Source: Grifola frondosa
Lineage: Eukaryota; Basidiomycota; Agaricomycetes; Polyporales; Grifolaceae
DNA: 64,000 bases
NCBI GenBank assembly: GCA_001683735.1
Contig: LUGG01000013.1
Location: 620,001-684,000, forward strand
Reading direction: 5' to 3'
Under the pieces are notes generated by a model that worked only from the letters and a program-made list of their open reading frames with translations, had not been told where the DNA came from and did not search any database. The position numbers were made by a program, and so were the translations under genes. Below, piece by piece: positions 34,259 through 46,236 of the stretch (within the stretch, counting starts at the first letter, position 1; the number at the start of each line of letters is the position of its first letter).

Positions 34259-35984
34259 TCAACATGCAACTTCAGTAGGCTGGGTCCACCGCCAAGGCAG
34301 ACGGAGACTGCGGAAACTCGAGGGACGGGACAGTTTCGAGAAGAATCCGGACACCTCTAGCTTGGCGGAAGGGGATGGCGATGGAGGCCTGCGCTGGGCG
34401 GCCTCGATGGCGCACACAGCAAGCGCAGTCGTAAGACCACGGTTACCGGCCTTCACCCCTGTCGATCCGAACCTGTAGAACCAGCACGTCTCCCAGCCAC
34501 CGTCTGCACATTGCGCGGCAAGCAAGGTCTGGAGGTCCCTGTCGTTCGAGATGCCGGCGCTCGCACACGCCAGCAGGCGGAAAGCGAGCTCGAGCGGGTT
34601 GCCCTCCACGCCCACACGCTCCGTGACGCGCTCCACGAAGAGCGGCCGCAGCCGGCTTTGCATATCCGCGTCCTGCGTGCAGCTGAGCAGCCGGCTCATG
34701 AAGTAGAGGAAGCAGTCCGCAGAGGGTAGTAGCGCGAGCCTCCGATGTAGGCGCGGTGGAAGAGCACTTCGTGGACCCAGTCCAGCGTGTTGGGAAGCTC
34801 CGACCCGCGACCGTGAGAGTAGAACAATGATAGTACGTTCACGCAGACGAAAGGGTCCATCCTCGGACGTGAGCGATCAAAGTACGTCTAATAATGTACG
34901 AAATGGAAGGTCATCAGCTGGCGCTGCTGTATATGAAATGACGAATTTGATTACCTGAATGATGCCATCAGAATCAACGCATTTCGCCATATCATCCATA
35001 ATGGAAGAGACGAGCTCCCCATCTTGTTGCAAGACTGTCAACGCCACAGACGTCGTATCCAAATCATCCGGGAACTCTTCGGAGAATAATGGTTTGCCTG
35101 AGAATGAGACTGCGATCAGAACATGATTGTGGCAAAAGTCAGGCGACGCCGTACCTCTGAAGAAATTCCATGTCCTAGGACACTCAGAGATTTTAATGAG
35201 ACTCCTAATGTGCAACTCGTCAGCTCTAACCCTCGCATGTGATATCGTCAACGAACCGGTCACGTGTAGCCTCGAGAATGAGAAGTTGAGTGAAGTTTTC
35301 TTCGAACACAACGCCTGCGTCCGTCATGGATTCCAATCTACCTGCCCCTCGACGCAGGTAGTCCCGACCTCGACTGACAGGCTCACCGAAGACGTTGCGC
35401 AAGGCTCGGAAGACCTCCTCTTCCTTGTCGAAAACGATGCCATGCATGCCCAGAGAGCGAGCAGAGAGCACGTTGTCGACCCTGTCGTCGACGAAGACAG
35501 TGGTATGCGGATCAATCCCAAGCTCAGAGATGACACGCCTGAACGCGCCAAGATGCGGCTTGCGCTCTCCTATGAGAGCAGAGGGGAAAACCTTGTCGAA
35601 GACAGACCAGTCCGTCGGGAGTTTGATGATGTATTCATAGTCAGGTAGCGAGATGTTAGACAGCGCGAAGACGCGCAGCTGTCCATGAGCCTGAATCTTC
35701 AGCTCCCTGACAAGCGAGAGAAAGTCCTCATTAGGCTGTAACGAATCCCGAGCCTGCTGAAATGCATCTGCAACGACGCTTGGGTCAATGGAGAACTCTT
35801 TACCGACACGGTCATAACAGTCCGTCTGGGATATACGCCCTCGTTCGTACTCGAACCATGTGGTGCAGCTAAGGATGTCCTTCAGTTGTCGAGAAGTGAT
35901 AGTGGTCTTGGTCTTCGGGGACCATCGGAAGAGGACATCGCCAAGATCGAGGATGAGCGTCGTGTACTGATGGGGAGAAGACAT
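34259..35984 (-). CDS. HAD-terpene cyclase fusion (drimane-type sesquiterpene synthase)
   Basis: Residues 1 to about 230 form a HAD domain: LILDLGDVLFRW (motif I, Asp-x-Gly), FALSNIS (II), GERKPHLGAF (III) and VFVDDRVDN (IV). After an intron the chain continues as a terpene-cyclase fold with the class II protonation motif DDLDTTSVALTV (D-x-D-T-T-S) and the C-terminal signatures GGSRYYP, CADGGWET and GSTGVKAGNRGLTTAL. Fusions of this type (AstC, AncC) cyclise farnesyl diphosphate to drimane or albicanyl products, the HAD half removing phosphate. The product here is not predictable. The frame breaks at 34724-34726, where a G-run (C-run in the gene) should be one base longer. Neighbours are not biosynthetic. 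The ATG at 35984 is the first in frame. Confidence 0.85.
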
Positions 35985-38847
35985 GGCAAATGGGCGTGAG
36001 GATTCTCGAACGAACGAGTGCAGAAAGATTGGACGAGCAGAGGCCGCTCTTTAATGAAAACTCGCAGCGCGGTAGGTGCTAAAGAGAGATAAAGACGCTA
36101 GCAGTGTCTGCACATCCAAACTGATGGGCCTGTGATGAAGCGACGTTAGTGGCAAGCCAACCGGGCGAGAGCTTCTAGGTTCTTCATAACTCCTGCAATC
36201 GTGAGAGATGTCCTAATCGTCTATTGGGACCCAGCTCTCATGCAATCTTACAATCAAACAACGAGGCACGGCTCAACCGCTTACCGGTATTTGATTTGCT
36301 AAGAGCCCAAGCGATGCGCCCATGAGGCGGCATCACTTGGTAAGAGCGCACGCCGTCCAGATTATCCAGAGAGCTAGACCGGGTCGTAACGCGTAAGAGC
36401 TGCTGCTAGCTAGCGGTGTGTGTGCAGCGTGGCGTTGCGACTTGAAAAAGCCTCTGGAATGAGAACACGAGAAGACACTGGAGACACTTTTTTGCTTCCG
36501 TGTCGATCGTATAGAATCGATCTTTGGATCTGCCGCCACAATTATTTGGTAAATGACTTTCCAGGTTGGGGGATAACAGGAACTCGGCCGCGCTTCTTCC
36601 AGCGTTCAATGCACCCGGTTTTCAGGCTTTGATAAAAAATTGCCACCAGTTCCTAGCGTGCCCAAGTTAGTGCGAAGCTAATGTGTTGGTGTTAAGCGCC
36701 TTGCAGCGGCTGGTCTTGACCATACAGAACAGTACGGAAAGACTAAAACAGGTAACATTCAGCGTGCACAATGTTAGCCGGCTTCGCAAAAGATCAAAAG
36801 GATATGAACCCATATGAGCCCATATAATGACCTTGAGGGAAAGATTCCAGGGTCGGCGGGCGCCGAGATTCAGGCATCAGGCCCGATAAGATTCAGCTGG
36901 CAAGTAGTTACTGCACATGGCAGCATGCGGCAAATCGGTATGCTCAATTGCCGAGAAATTCGTCATCACGTTGTCGTCATTTCGAGGAACTTTATGCCGC
37001 CGCCGTCCTGGCTGCCCACTTCAATCTGAATCCTAGTAAGGCTCAAACACGCTCGTTATATTGAAAAGCTGCACCCACAGCGCCTCAAGTGGGATTGGTC
37101 AATTCCGTTGTTCAATAATCACTTGAGAGGACGCACATGATAAGTGCCCCAAATCAAGCATCCCCAGAAATTTTCGAGAATATGATGGACGAGGTCGCGG
37201 AAGGTCACGGAATCCAGAAGATTGAAGTGCCTGAACACGTGCGGCACATCGAGAACCTCTCCGTTGAGTATATCCTAACAGTGTCGGTTCCGACTTGCGA
37301 AACAGAAGCTCACAGACGTACACAATGCTAGGAACATCACCACGAAGGGTTCCGAGTGTGTTCCCAATGTGTACGTCAGAAGTTTCGATTGATTTTCATT
37401 TTGATGGAACCGAGACACTTCCGTGTGAAGCTGAGGGCTCAGCGGTTCCGAGAAGTACGTTACACAGCTGGGAGGCTCGAATGATGAGTGCCCTGGCTGT
37501 GGAAACTTTATTGGCTATGCCCACCTTGCAGTGACGGGCGCGGGGACAGCCAGTTAAGTTCAGCATCTTTGAAGGCATGGTTTGAGAACGTAAAGCAACA
37601 GAGGCAACAGAAGATCCAACTATACGCAGGAATCAGCAATTTAAAAATCAATCGTCGAACTATCAGCAACATACACATGTGCTAATATCACAGAAAAATC
37701 TCCTTCCAACAACAACGCACCGTCACAGATCTTCTGAGTATCCAGGAATAGGAAAACGAACCACAATCTGGGCGAAAGTCTTCCAAGTTCTCTGTTTGAA
37801 GTCATTTAGATTTTATTACGAGGGGCAAAAAAATGAATATTTTTCTGTGGCGACATGAAAAAAACATACGTACAATCCCTACTTCGCTGCTCTGATAAAT
37901 CATATGTAATCTTGCCTCCACGCTCTGCAAGCATAAGCTGATACTGTCTAGAGACCTTTCATAGACACTGACCAAATCTGACAGTCGTCGTTGAAACTTG
38001 CTCGCTCATCGAAGATTCGTGCGGGAGAAGCGCTGATGATATTGATTCATGAAGCTTGAAGCGCCGATGATACCGAGCTCAGCATTCTTTAGAGTAAGCC
38101 GTCTACACATCATCGGCTAGAGAACTGACAGTCTTGCATAGAGCAGTCGGCCAACGCAATCTCGCATGCATGGTCATGGAACCGAGTTCATCCGTTGACC
38201 CTGAACTGACACATTAGAAACATATACTTGGTGTAGATGTGGTTGGTGCCTCACTAGAAGTTCCCGCGATTGCTTCTTTTCAGCAGACGACGAGACGAAG
38301 TTCTTCACTGTGAAAGATAACAATATAATCGGCGGAGGTAGCGTATCGACGGCTAGAACTGATACAGAGGTATGAATTCATACTCCGCCTATCAAAGAGG
38401 AAAGCAGGGAATTAGACCAATCGGCAGCGAATACAACGAATGAAGACGTCATGCAGCAAGAACAAAATGTTGGGGAATTTGAGGATATGTTGAACGATCT
38501 GGGGAACCACAGATAGCCAAAAGCTTGAAGCTCAAATCGGAAAAATTTGCAGGGCGCCAGCTGTGAGTGTCTGCTTTCATTCGAAATAACCAGACTATGG
38601 TGAACAGAGAACGAACAGCACGCGTGACACGAAACCTTTGCCATGAAAAGCAAGGCTAGTGATTAGGCATTGGGGAGTGATTCATACTGCCAAGGCAGGA
38701 TTTATGAGCTCCTCCGACAGCTCTCAGTATGCTGGGGTAGCTTCTACTACACCCAAAAAAGGTACCAATGTTATAACTACATCCGTCATGAGAGCGTCAT
38801 CGCACATACCCTTATTCCACTATTAGGTTCTAATCCCGACGCACTGC
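35985..38847. other. Gene-poor interval of 2.9 kb
   Basis: No frame here has convincing coding character and no terminal repeats, transposase or reverse transcriptase were recognised. A weak direct repeat GAAGCGC(T/C)GATGATA occurs at 38027 and 38058. An 8-bp inverted repeat sits at 37084-37091 and 37120-37127. The left end must contain the promoter of the HAD-terpene cyclase gene. Degraded mobile DNA or an unrecognised noncoding RNA are both possible. Confidence 0.45.
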
Positions 38848-39036
38848 TCAATGCGACGGCTTCTTCTCCTTCGCCAGGATGTTCTCCGCTATCACATAGG
38901 TGGTGAATGCCACAACTGCGATGCCGAAGCCTGGGAACATCTTGCTGAGCATCGCACCCCGGGCGAAGACGGGGTGCTTCCTCCAGGCCTCTTTCTTAGC
39001 CCAAGGATCACGGTAAATCGGGGGAGGGTTTGACAT
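38848..39036 (-). CDS. Mitochondrial complex I small subunit, B12/NDUFB3 type
   Basis: A 62-residue, single-exon protein. YRDPWAKKEAWRKHPVF matches the D-P-W-x-x-x-E-A-W-R signature of the B12 (NDUFB3) accessory subunit. One membrane segment follows (FPGFGIAVVAFTTYVIAENIL) and then a short Lys-rich tail. The subunit sits in the membrane arm of NADH:ubiquinone oxidoreductase. The length and lack of a cleavable presequence are usual for the family. The gene is divergent from TOP1 with 269 nt between starts. There is no sign of damage. Confidence 0.8.
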   Translation of the reverse strand: MSNPPPIYRDPWAKKEAWRKHPVFARGAMLSKMFPGFGIAVVAFTTYVIAENILAKEKKPSH

Positions 39037-39305
39037 CTACAAAACAGTCAAGGAAACGCAAAAAGGATATTGAGAGGGCAGACGGCACCTTTGCAACTGA
39101 CAATCGCCACTGAAAGTGGCCCGACGAGTGTTAAGCGCGCGCTCTGAACAGGAAGTTTAGGGCAGGATCGGGGTTACTTCGACGAATGGCAGTTTGACAC
39201 AACTTGATACTTTTGCTCTTGTTCGTAGCCCCACTCTCTTTCTTCGCTCCTCTCAGTACCACACTATTCTAGGGACTTTTAGACGTTAGACAGTCTATTT
39301 ATCCA

Positions 39306-42300
39306 ATGTCTGGCGATGTTGCTATGTTCTCTGACGACGATAGGCCGCTCAATTCAAAGTCGGCCACAAGCGCGCGAAATGGCCACGTCGCACAGAACGG
39401 GAACGGTCGGAGCGTGGAGGCGTCCCTCAGCGAAGATGACGACTTGCCACTTGTGTGTTGACCAGGTCGTGCTCATGCTGTTGTGCACTGCTTATATTGC
39501 TGCCATTTAGTCCCAGACGACGCGCACGAAGTCGGAGCCCATGACTCCAGATAGACGCGCATTGAAGCGCAAGAAACCTGCGCATGTCGAGTCCTCCAGC
39601 GATGATGATACACCGCTCGCATCGTCTCCAGCCAAGCCTGCTCGGTCTGCTGCGGTCCGAATGCCCGGTGCCATCGAGGCCACCATGACCCACGCACCTG
39701 TCGCTAACGGAAAGAAGAAGGCTCAGAAAAGCAAAGCGACAGTAGAGGACGATGAAGGTGATGACGATGATGTTCCTGTGGCCAAGTCCAAGCGCGCTAC
39801 GAACGGGAAGGGTAAGGGAAAGCCCCCAAGAAGAAGGTGAAACAGGAAGACCAGGAAGAGGGCAGCGGGGACTCGGACGATGACAAGCCTATAAAGAAGA
39901 AGGCGCCCGCGAAACGCAAGCGTAAGGCGAAGGAGGAAAGCGACGTCGACGAGAGCTTTTCAGATGATGACAAGCCGGTCAAAAGGCGGCAGGCGAAGAA
40001 ACCTGCCGCGCCCAAGAAGCCCGCCACCAAGAGCGTTGCAAAGGAGGAGTCTGGCTCTGAAGCTCCCAAGCCAAAGAAGAGAGGCGCGAAGGCCAAGAGT
40101 GAAGATTCAGAGGCACCCCAGAAGAAGGGGAAGAAGAAGGAGGAAGAGGAAGCTGAGATTTACCGGTGGTGGGAGCAGAATGGCCAGGATGGAGACGGGT
40201 CAGATAAGTGGCAGACTTTGGAACATAGTGGCGTGTATTTTCCTCCAGCGTATGAGCCTCTACCAGCGAATGTTAAGATGAAATACGACGGTGCGTGATA
40301 GTGTATACTTGTGTCGTCTTCACTGCTGAAGTACCGCTACGTCTCTCCAGGCAAACCAGTTGATCTTCCACAGGAGTCGGAAGAGGTGGCTGGCTTCTAC
40401 GGAGCGCTATTGGAGACTGAGCATGCCAGAGACCAAACGTTCAACAAGAACTTCTTTGACGATTGGTTGAAATTGCTGAAGAAATATCCACCTGTACGTC
40501 AATCCATTGTGCTTAATTCCTATTTCTTACATTTTTTTTCGCAACCAGCGCAATGGAGTGAAGATCACCAACTTCTCGCTCTGTGATTTCAGACCCATGT
40601 TCGAGCATTTCGAAGCGGAGAAGGCCAAGAAGAAGGCGTTGACCGCAGCCGAGAAGAAGGAGCTTAAGGCTGCAAAGGATGCTCTGGAGGCGCCATATAC
40701 GCATTGTGTGCTTGATGGTCGGAAAGAGAAGGTTGGAAATTTCCGTGTCGAGCCTCCAGGTCTGTTCAGAGGTCGTGGTGATCACCCAAAAAAAGGTGCT
40801 CTCAAGGCAAGTAGATCGCTCTCCGTGAAAAATGTAAGTGCTGACGCGCGAGTCGTCAGTATCGTGTGCGACCCGAGGATATTACGATTAACATTGGTCA
40901 AGGCGTCCCTATCCCCGTGCCAAACATGACCGGCAAGTGGAAGGAGGTTGTTCACGATAGGACAGTGACTTGGCTTGCAAATTGGACGGAGAATGTGAAC
41001 GGCAACTACAAGTATGTCTTTCTCGCTGCAGGTAGCTCCATCAAGGGGCAGAGCGATATGTCGAAGTTTGAGAAGGCCCGAGAGTTGAAGGTTTGTCTTC
41101 TTGACCTCGTCAAGTTGCCTCATCTGACTGTGAGTTTCACAGAACTATGTGGATCGGATTCGTCAGGACTATACTGCTGATCTAAAGACCAAAGTGATGG
41201 CAGACCGCCAGAGAGCCACCGCGATGTACTTTATCGATCGGTTGGCGCTTCGTGCTGGTAATGAGAAGGGTGAGGACGAGGCAGATACCGTTGGCTGCTG
41301 TTCGCTCCGCTGCGAGCATGTTACACTACTTCCTCCCGACCAACTCGTATTTGACTTCCTCGGTAAAGACTCAATCCGATACTACAACCAAGTCACGGTC
41401 GACGAGCAAGTCTACAAGAACATTCGGATCTTCAAGGAGGGCAAGGAAGACGACGATCAACTGTTCGACCGCGTCCAAGTAAGTTTTCCAAGTTCCACCA
41501 GCATCGAACGATGCGGAGTGCTGAGAGCGCGACCTCTGTAGACTTCGGGGTTAAACAAACATCTCGCGTCTTACATGAAGGGTCTCACTGCGAAGGTATT
41601 CCGTACGTACAACGCTTCAATCACCTTCCAGCAGCAGTTGGACCAGGGCACACCCGAGAGCGGGACGGTGCAAGAGAAGCTGAACGCGTACAACCACGCA
41701 AATCGCATGGTCGCGATCTTGTGCAACCATCAGAGGGCGGTTCCGAAGACACACGAGCAGTCCATGGGAAAGATGCGGGAGAAGGTGGGCTACGTTCCCC
41801 CACGGCGATGTGCAAGTGCATCCACTGATGCATTGTTCTAGCTGCGAGGATTCAAGTACGAGCGGATGAAGCTTCGTCACGCGCTGTTCGCCATCGATCC
41901 TAAGTACAAGAAGAAGAAAAAGTACATGGACGACGAGTCAGACCTCGACGACGACGTCCTCGCGGAGCTCGAAGACAATCTCAAGACGAAGGAGATTGAG
42001 AAGGCTGAGAAAAAGTTCCAGAAGGACAACGAGAAGCTTGTCGACGAAGGGAAAGAGCCGCAGCAGGAATCCGTGCTCAAGACTAAGCTTAAGGAGATCG
42101 AGGCTGAGTTCAAGAGGCTGGAGAAAGAACGAGGCACTGGGAAGGCCACGCTTAAGAAGGAGCGGCCAACCGAGAAGATCGAGGAGGGTATCGATAAACT
42201 AGATGAGAAGATCAAGACTTTCAAACTCCAGATGGAGGACAGGGAAGCCGGGAAGGAAGTAGCTCTAGGCACAAGGTCGGTTCTCGTCGATTCTTCCACG

Positions 42301-42572
42301 TTTGTTTTTGCCTGATCACTCTTACAGTAAAATCAATTACCTGGACCCAAGGTGCGCCCTTATTGTCTTCGTTTGTGTTGCTCTGACATTGTGATGTTGT
42401 GGCAGAATTACGGCGGCGTGGTGCAAAGCACACGATGTGCCTATCGAGAAGATTTTCTCGAAGACTCTACTGGTGAAGTGTACGCCCTGCCTTTGATGCT
42501 CGTTGCCACAGGAACTGATATTGTTGTGCAGTCCCTTGGGCTATGGAAGTTGACACTGAATGGAAGTTCTGA
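39306..42572 (+). CDS. TOP1: DNA topoisomerase I (type IB)
   Basis: Relaxes supercoils by nicking one strand through a 3'-phosphotyrosine. A long Lys/Asp/Ser-rich nuclear tail ([26 protein letters not shown]) precedes the core, which starts [22 protein letters not shown] written in parts across 40166-40230, then [17 protein letters not shown]. Catalytic-core segments [20 protein letters not shown] and [12 protein letters not shown] are clear. The active-site tyrosine is in [14 protein letters not shown] (codon at 42338-42340, small exon 42331-42351), and a last intron yields [13 protein letters not shown], ending at 42572. At 39822 a single G should be GG to join GKGK to [10 protein letters not shown]; this lies in the dispensable tail but would truncate an essential enzyme, so an assembly error is likely. 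Confidence 0.93.
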
Positions 42573-43121
42573 ACTATCATCCCATATTTTATTACCATCC
42601 ACATCTCGTACGGACAACCATCAGACGGCACTTCTTTATTCACGACTTGGTTGCATTCACTGGCATTTCCCCTCATCGCATGTTTCACCAGCATACCGCA
42701 TGTGTTCATAGCACTCATTGTAGATTTCAGGACAAGGTGTGGTGTTTGTTAGCTGGTAATGTTAGTTCTATATTGCTTTTCGCTGAGAATCAGAACGCGA
42801 CCGCTACGGAGAATTGCACAGTGCGAATGAAGGGTACCGGCGTTTGAACGACGTTCCCTCCAAATTTCCATCTGCGCGCCGAATGCAGCATCCATCACGT
42901 CCATACTGTAGCCCGAAACCAGGGTTGCAAGGAACTACATTGTATTAGAAAGAATATTATGTTGCCTGCTGAAATATTTGAGAACACGTAGAATCATGGT
43001 GCTATTGCCTAATATGGAGCTTTTGATGTCACGTTAATTGGTAGCGTCGTAACTTTTGGTGGCGGATCCGAGATGTGAGCCCTCGTACGTTCTTAACACA
43101 GACCTTGTATGTTCTTATTCC
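42573..43121. other. Intergenic between TOP1 and CDS1
   Basis: About 550 nt without a gene. It must contain the TOP1 3' untranslated region and the CDS1 promoter; no specific element was recognised. Confidence 0.5.
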
Positions 43122-44707
43122 ATGCCGACGAACATGTCAGCCACGCCGACGATCCGTCCTTCATGGGTATCCAAAACTGCCTTTGAGACGCTAGACGTCG
43201 ACTCGGGAGAAGAGAACTTGAAACGAGTTGATGCACGGACTGCTGAAGAAGTCAAGAAACGCCGCAGTTTTTTGACGCGAACGTTGTGGACGTTCATCAT
43301 GATTGGAGGATTTATCAGTGAGTATTGTGTTTTGTGTAGACCCGCCTGATTTTGTTGCCCAGCTTTGCTGCTCATGGGTCACGCCTATATGGTTGTCCTC
43401 GTATTGCTATGCCAGACGTTGGTCTATCGTGAAGTAACAGCACTGTTCTCACTCAAGCGAAAGGAGTCTGGAGGGATAGGTTCAAGAGGACGGGATCCTT
43501 GGAGCAAGACATTGAACTGGTACTTCTTCGCCGTTACCAACTATTTCCTATATGGAGAGAGCATCATTTACTACTTCAAAGTATGCCTCTATCAGTGATT
43601 GCCGGGTGATATTAATCGACTAAATAGGCTCTATAGCACGTCGTATTCTCGAATGCCCAGCTAACAATGTTTGCAACGAACCATCGCTTCGTCAGCTTCA
43701 CACTTTATACCATCGGATTCATGGGGTTTGTTATGTCCTTGAAGCGTGGCTACCTCAAGCAACAATTCGGTCTATTCTGCTGGGTCCACATGACCTTACT
43801 CCTCATTGTGGTGTCCAGGTACGCGCCAGGTTCCGTATATCAGAGTCAAAGCTTAATATTGTGTGCAGCCACTTCATCGTGAACAACATTCTGGAGGGCA
43901 TGATCTGGCTCTGGGTCCCCGCGTCGCTCGTCATCTGCAATGACGTCTTTGCCTATATCTGGGGCATCACGATCGGCCGTACCCCTCTCATCAAGCTTTC
44001 CCCGAAGAAGACCGTGGAGGGCTTCGTCGGCGCGTTCTTCAGCACCATCGTCTTCGGAATCCTCTGGGGCACCTACTTCATGCGCTTCGACTACATGATC
44101 TGCCCCATGCGCGACCTCGGCGTGAGCGCGTTCAGCGGGCAGCTGCACTGCACGCCCAATCCCGTGTTCGTGTGGAGAGACTGGCAGATCTGGGCGCCGC
44201 TCAGCGTGTTCCTCAGCACATTAGTAGGCCACCCTGCCCTGCCCTTTTCTGACTGTGCACTGACGCGGTATATTGTAGCTTGGGCGCTCGATTACGACAA
44301 TCCCATACGCACCGTACCAGCTCCATCTCCTCGTAATGTCCTGCTTCGCGTCGCTGGTCGCGCCCTTTGGGGGGTTCTTCGCGTCCGGGTTTAAGCGTGC
44401 GTTCGATATCAAGGACTTCGGCCACAGCATTCCCGGACACGGTGGGATGACCGACCGCATGGACTGCCAGTACGTGGTCTATCTATGCCCAGTTCAAATT
44501 ACGTTGTTGCTGACGCCTGTGCGCAGGTTCCTTATGGGCGTGTTCACCTATGTGTACTACAGTAGCCTGATCCGCGAGCACCATGTCACCGTCGGGTCTG
44601 TGCTGCAAACGATCGTGAGCGGCCTGACGGTCAGCGAACAACTCGAGTTGATGTCCGACCTCAAGAGGTATCTGGAGGGACAGGGGTTGCCATCCGCTTT
44701 TGAATGA
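43122..44707 (+). CDS. CDS1: CDP-diacylglycerol synthase (phosphatidate cytidylyltransferase)
   Basis: Makes CDP-diacylglycerol from phosphatidate and CTP, the precursor of phosphatidylinositol, phosphatidylserine and cardiolipin, in the ER membrane. The N-terminus is soluble; several membrane helices follow (TLWTFIMIGGFI, YMVVLVLLCQTLVY, FVSFTLYTIGFMGFVMSL, MIWLWVPASLVICNDVFAYI). The conserved tract GRTPLIKLSPKKTVEGFVG and the family signature SGFKRAFDIKDFGHSIPGHG, then GMTDRMDCQ, are complete. Five introns all join in frame. The start is the first true ATG at 43122; the frame is open upstream but only to a TTG. It converges with RPS23. Confidence 0.94.
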
Positions 44708-45184
44708 TGGGGCTGTGTCGTTTCCCCCGGCGCCAGACGTCTAAAAGCCTGAATTGGAGAAGCTTGTGATATGGACGACGTTTTGAAGGTTACATGGCTC
44801 CAAGTAATACTCTCATATATATTACTTCCCATAATACGGACCATGGTGGTATGCGTATGACATTGTCACGCTTGGCGCTCTCTTTTTCTTGCTCGAGGTT
44901 AGTGTTAGTTGTAGATGCTTCATGACCTCATGACAAGTTCACAAAACTGCTTATCGCTGACGATCTGCTCACCGATCTCCCAACGAAAAGTTATCAAATT
45001 GTGTATGAGGCAAAATACAGATAAACTCGTAATTTTCGAACGGACATCCGACATACAGCTGCATATGATCAAAGCGGCATAGACATATCTTCATTCAGCA
45101 TATGATAGCATTGAAATCATACGATCGGATAGGTAATACACGGCATGGGATACCGAAACGACAAGAACGATGGCGGCAAAGGAT
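44708..45184. other. Convergent intergenic gap, CDS1 and RPS23
   Basis: About 480 nt holding the two 3' untranslated regions. No gene was recognised. Confidence 0.5.
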
Positions 45185-45941
45185 TTATGACCTGGGCTTC
45201 TCCTAAACCATGCCCCAACATGTCAGAGATGATAGAGAAAGATAGCAAGACAAACTATGCTAACCTTCTTCTCTTTCCACAGAGCGAGGAGGCCAACACC
45301 AGACACCTTGACAACTTTGAAACGAACACCGGGAATATCTCCCTTAGCCTTACCCCGGCGACCGAAGCCAGAGATGAGGACCTCATCGTTCTCGTCGACG
45401 AAGTTTAGGCAACCGTCGTTCTGTGCGAACAACACTTAGCAACCGTCCGCCACATGTGTCACAACCAGGCCTAGACCGTGCGATAACGGAGGTGCCCGTC
45501 GAGATTCACATCAGAAATTGAAATACGTACCGGCACGAACGCGGTAACCTTCTTGCCGTTCTTGATGAGTTGCACCCGGACACACTTCCGGATGGCCGAA
45601 TTGGGCTGCTTGGCCTCAACGCCGACCTTCTCCAGCACGATCCCCTTAGCATGCGAGGACCCTCCGGTGGGAGATGTCTTGTAGATGTTGCCAAGGGCGC
45701 GCTTCTTGTATGCCTTGTCCGCCTGTTGTATTCACGATAGCACCGCCAGCACGAGAGGGAGACATTCAGACCCCCGCTTAGAGACCAGAGTCTACTATAG
45801 GCTCACCCAGCGATTTTCACGGCGATCGTTGCGCAATTTGCGCGCGGCTTGCAAGCCGCGAGGTTTGTTAGCTAGAGCAACATACCATCAGCATCCTGGA
45901 GCGACTCGTTGACACCGACAGCGACGACGTACAGCCCATTC
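45185..45941 (-). CDS. RPS23: 40S ribosomal protein S23 (uS12)
   Basis: The decoding-centre protein of the small ribosomal subunit. [20 protein letters not shown], then [58 protein letters not shown] and a final EKPRS are essentially the universal eukaryotic sequence; PNSA contains the proline hydroxylated in other eukaryotes. Five exons. The first is only 7 nt (ATGGGCT, 45935-45941), spliced with a strong GTACGT donor over 63 nt to give MGSNKPRG. The last exon is 18 nt (45185-45202). The gene is intact. The start was chosen because no ATG is available directly before the conserved KPRGLQ. Confidence 0.93.
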
Positions 45942-46236
45942 TTGAGGATAGAGTGCGTAGGAGATAGGGAGAGGGGCTATACGGCGGAGCTTCAAATCAT
46001 GGGATAAAAACTGTGAAGTACCTAACCGTTCCCATCACGTGCTTTCAACGCGTCCAGCACGCGATCGAGGAATAGTCTGATCGAACAATAAAGTTGTTAT
46101 GGTTTAAAGTATTATACTCTTGCACCACACAAATTTCTCACATGTCGAACCCTTCGAACCATCTTCCCACATTCCTAGCGTTATCATTATCACCAGGAAA
46201 CAGAGCACCTTGTACGTTTCCCCAGCTCTTTCCGAA

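Noticed and set aside
37084..37127. 8-bp inverted repeat CTCAAGTG/CACTTGAG
   Set aside because: The arms are short and the loop is about 28 nt, so it is easily due to chance.
31824..38847. Terpene biosynthetic gene cluster
   Set aside because: Only the HAD-cyclase fusion is present; neighbours are primary metabolism or no gene.
45880..45960. Open stretch reading [17 protein letters not shown] upstream of RPS23 on the minus strand
   Set aside because: It coincides with the 63-nt first intron, whose splice sites give the expected RPS23 N-terminus.
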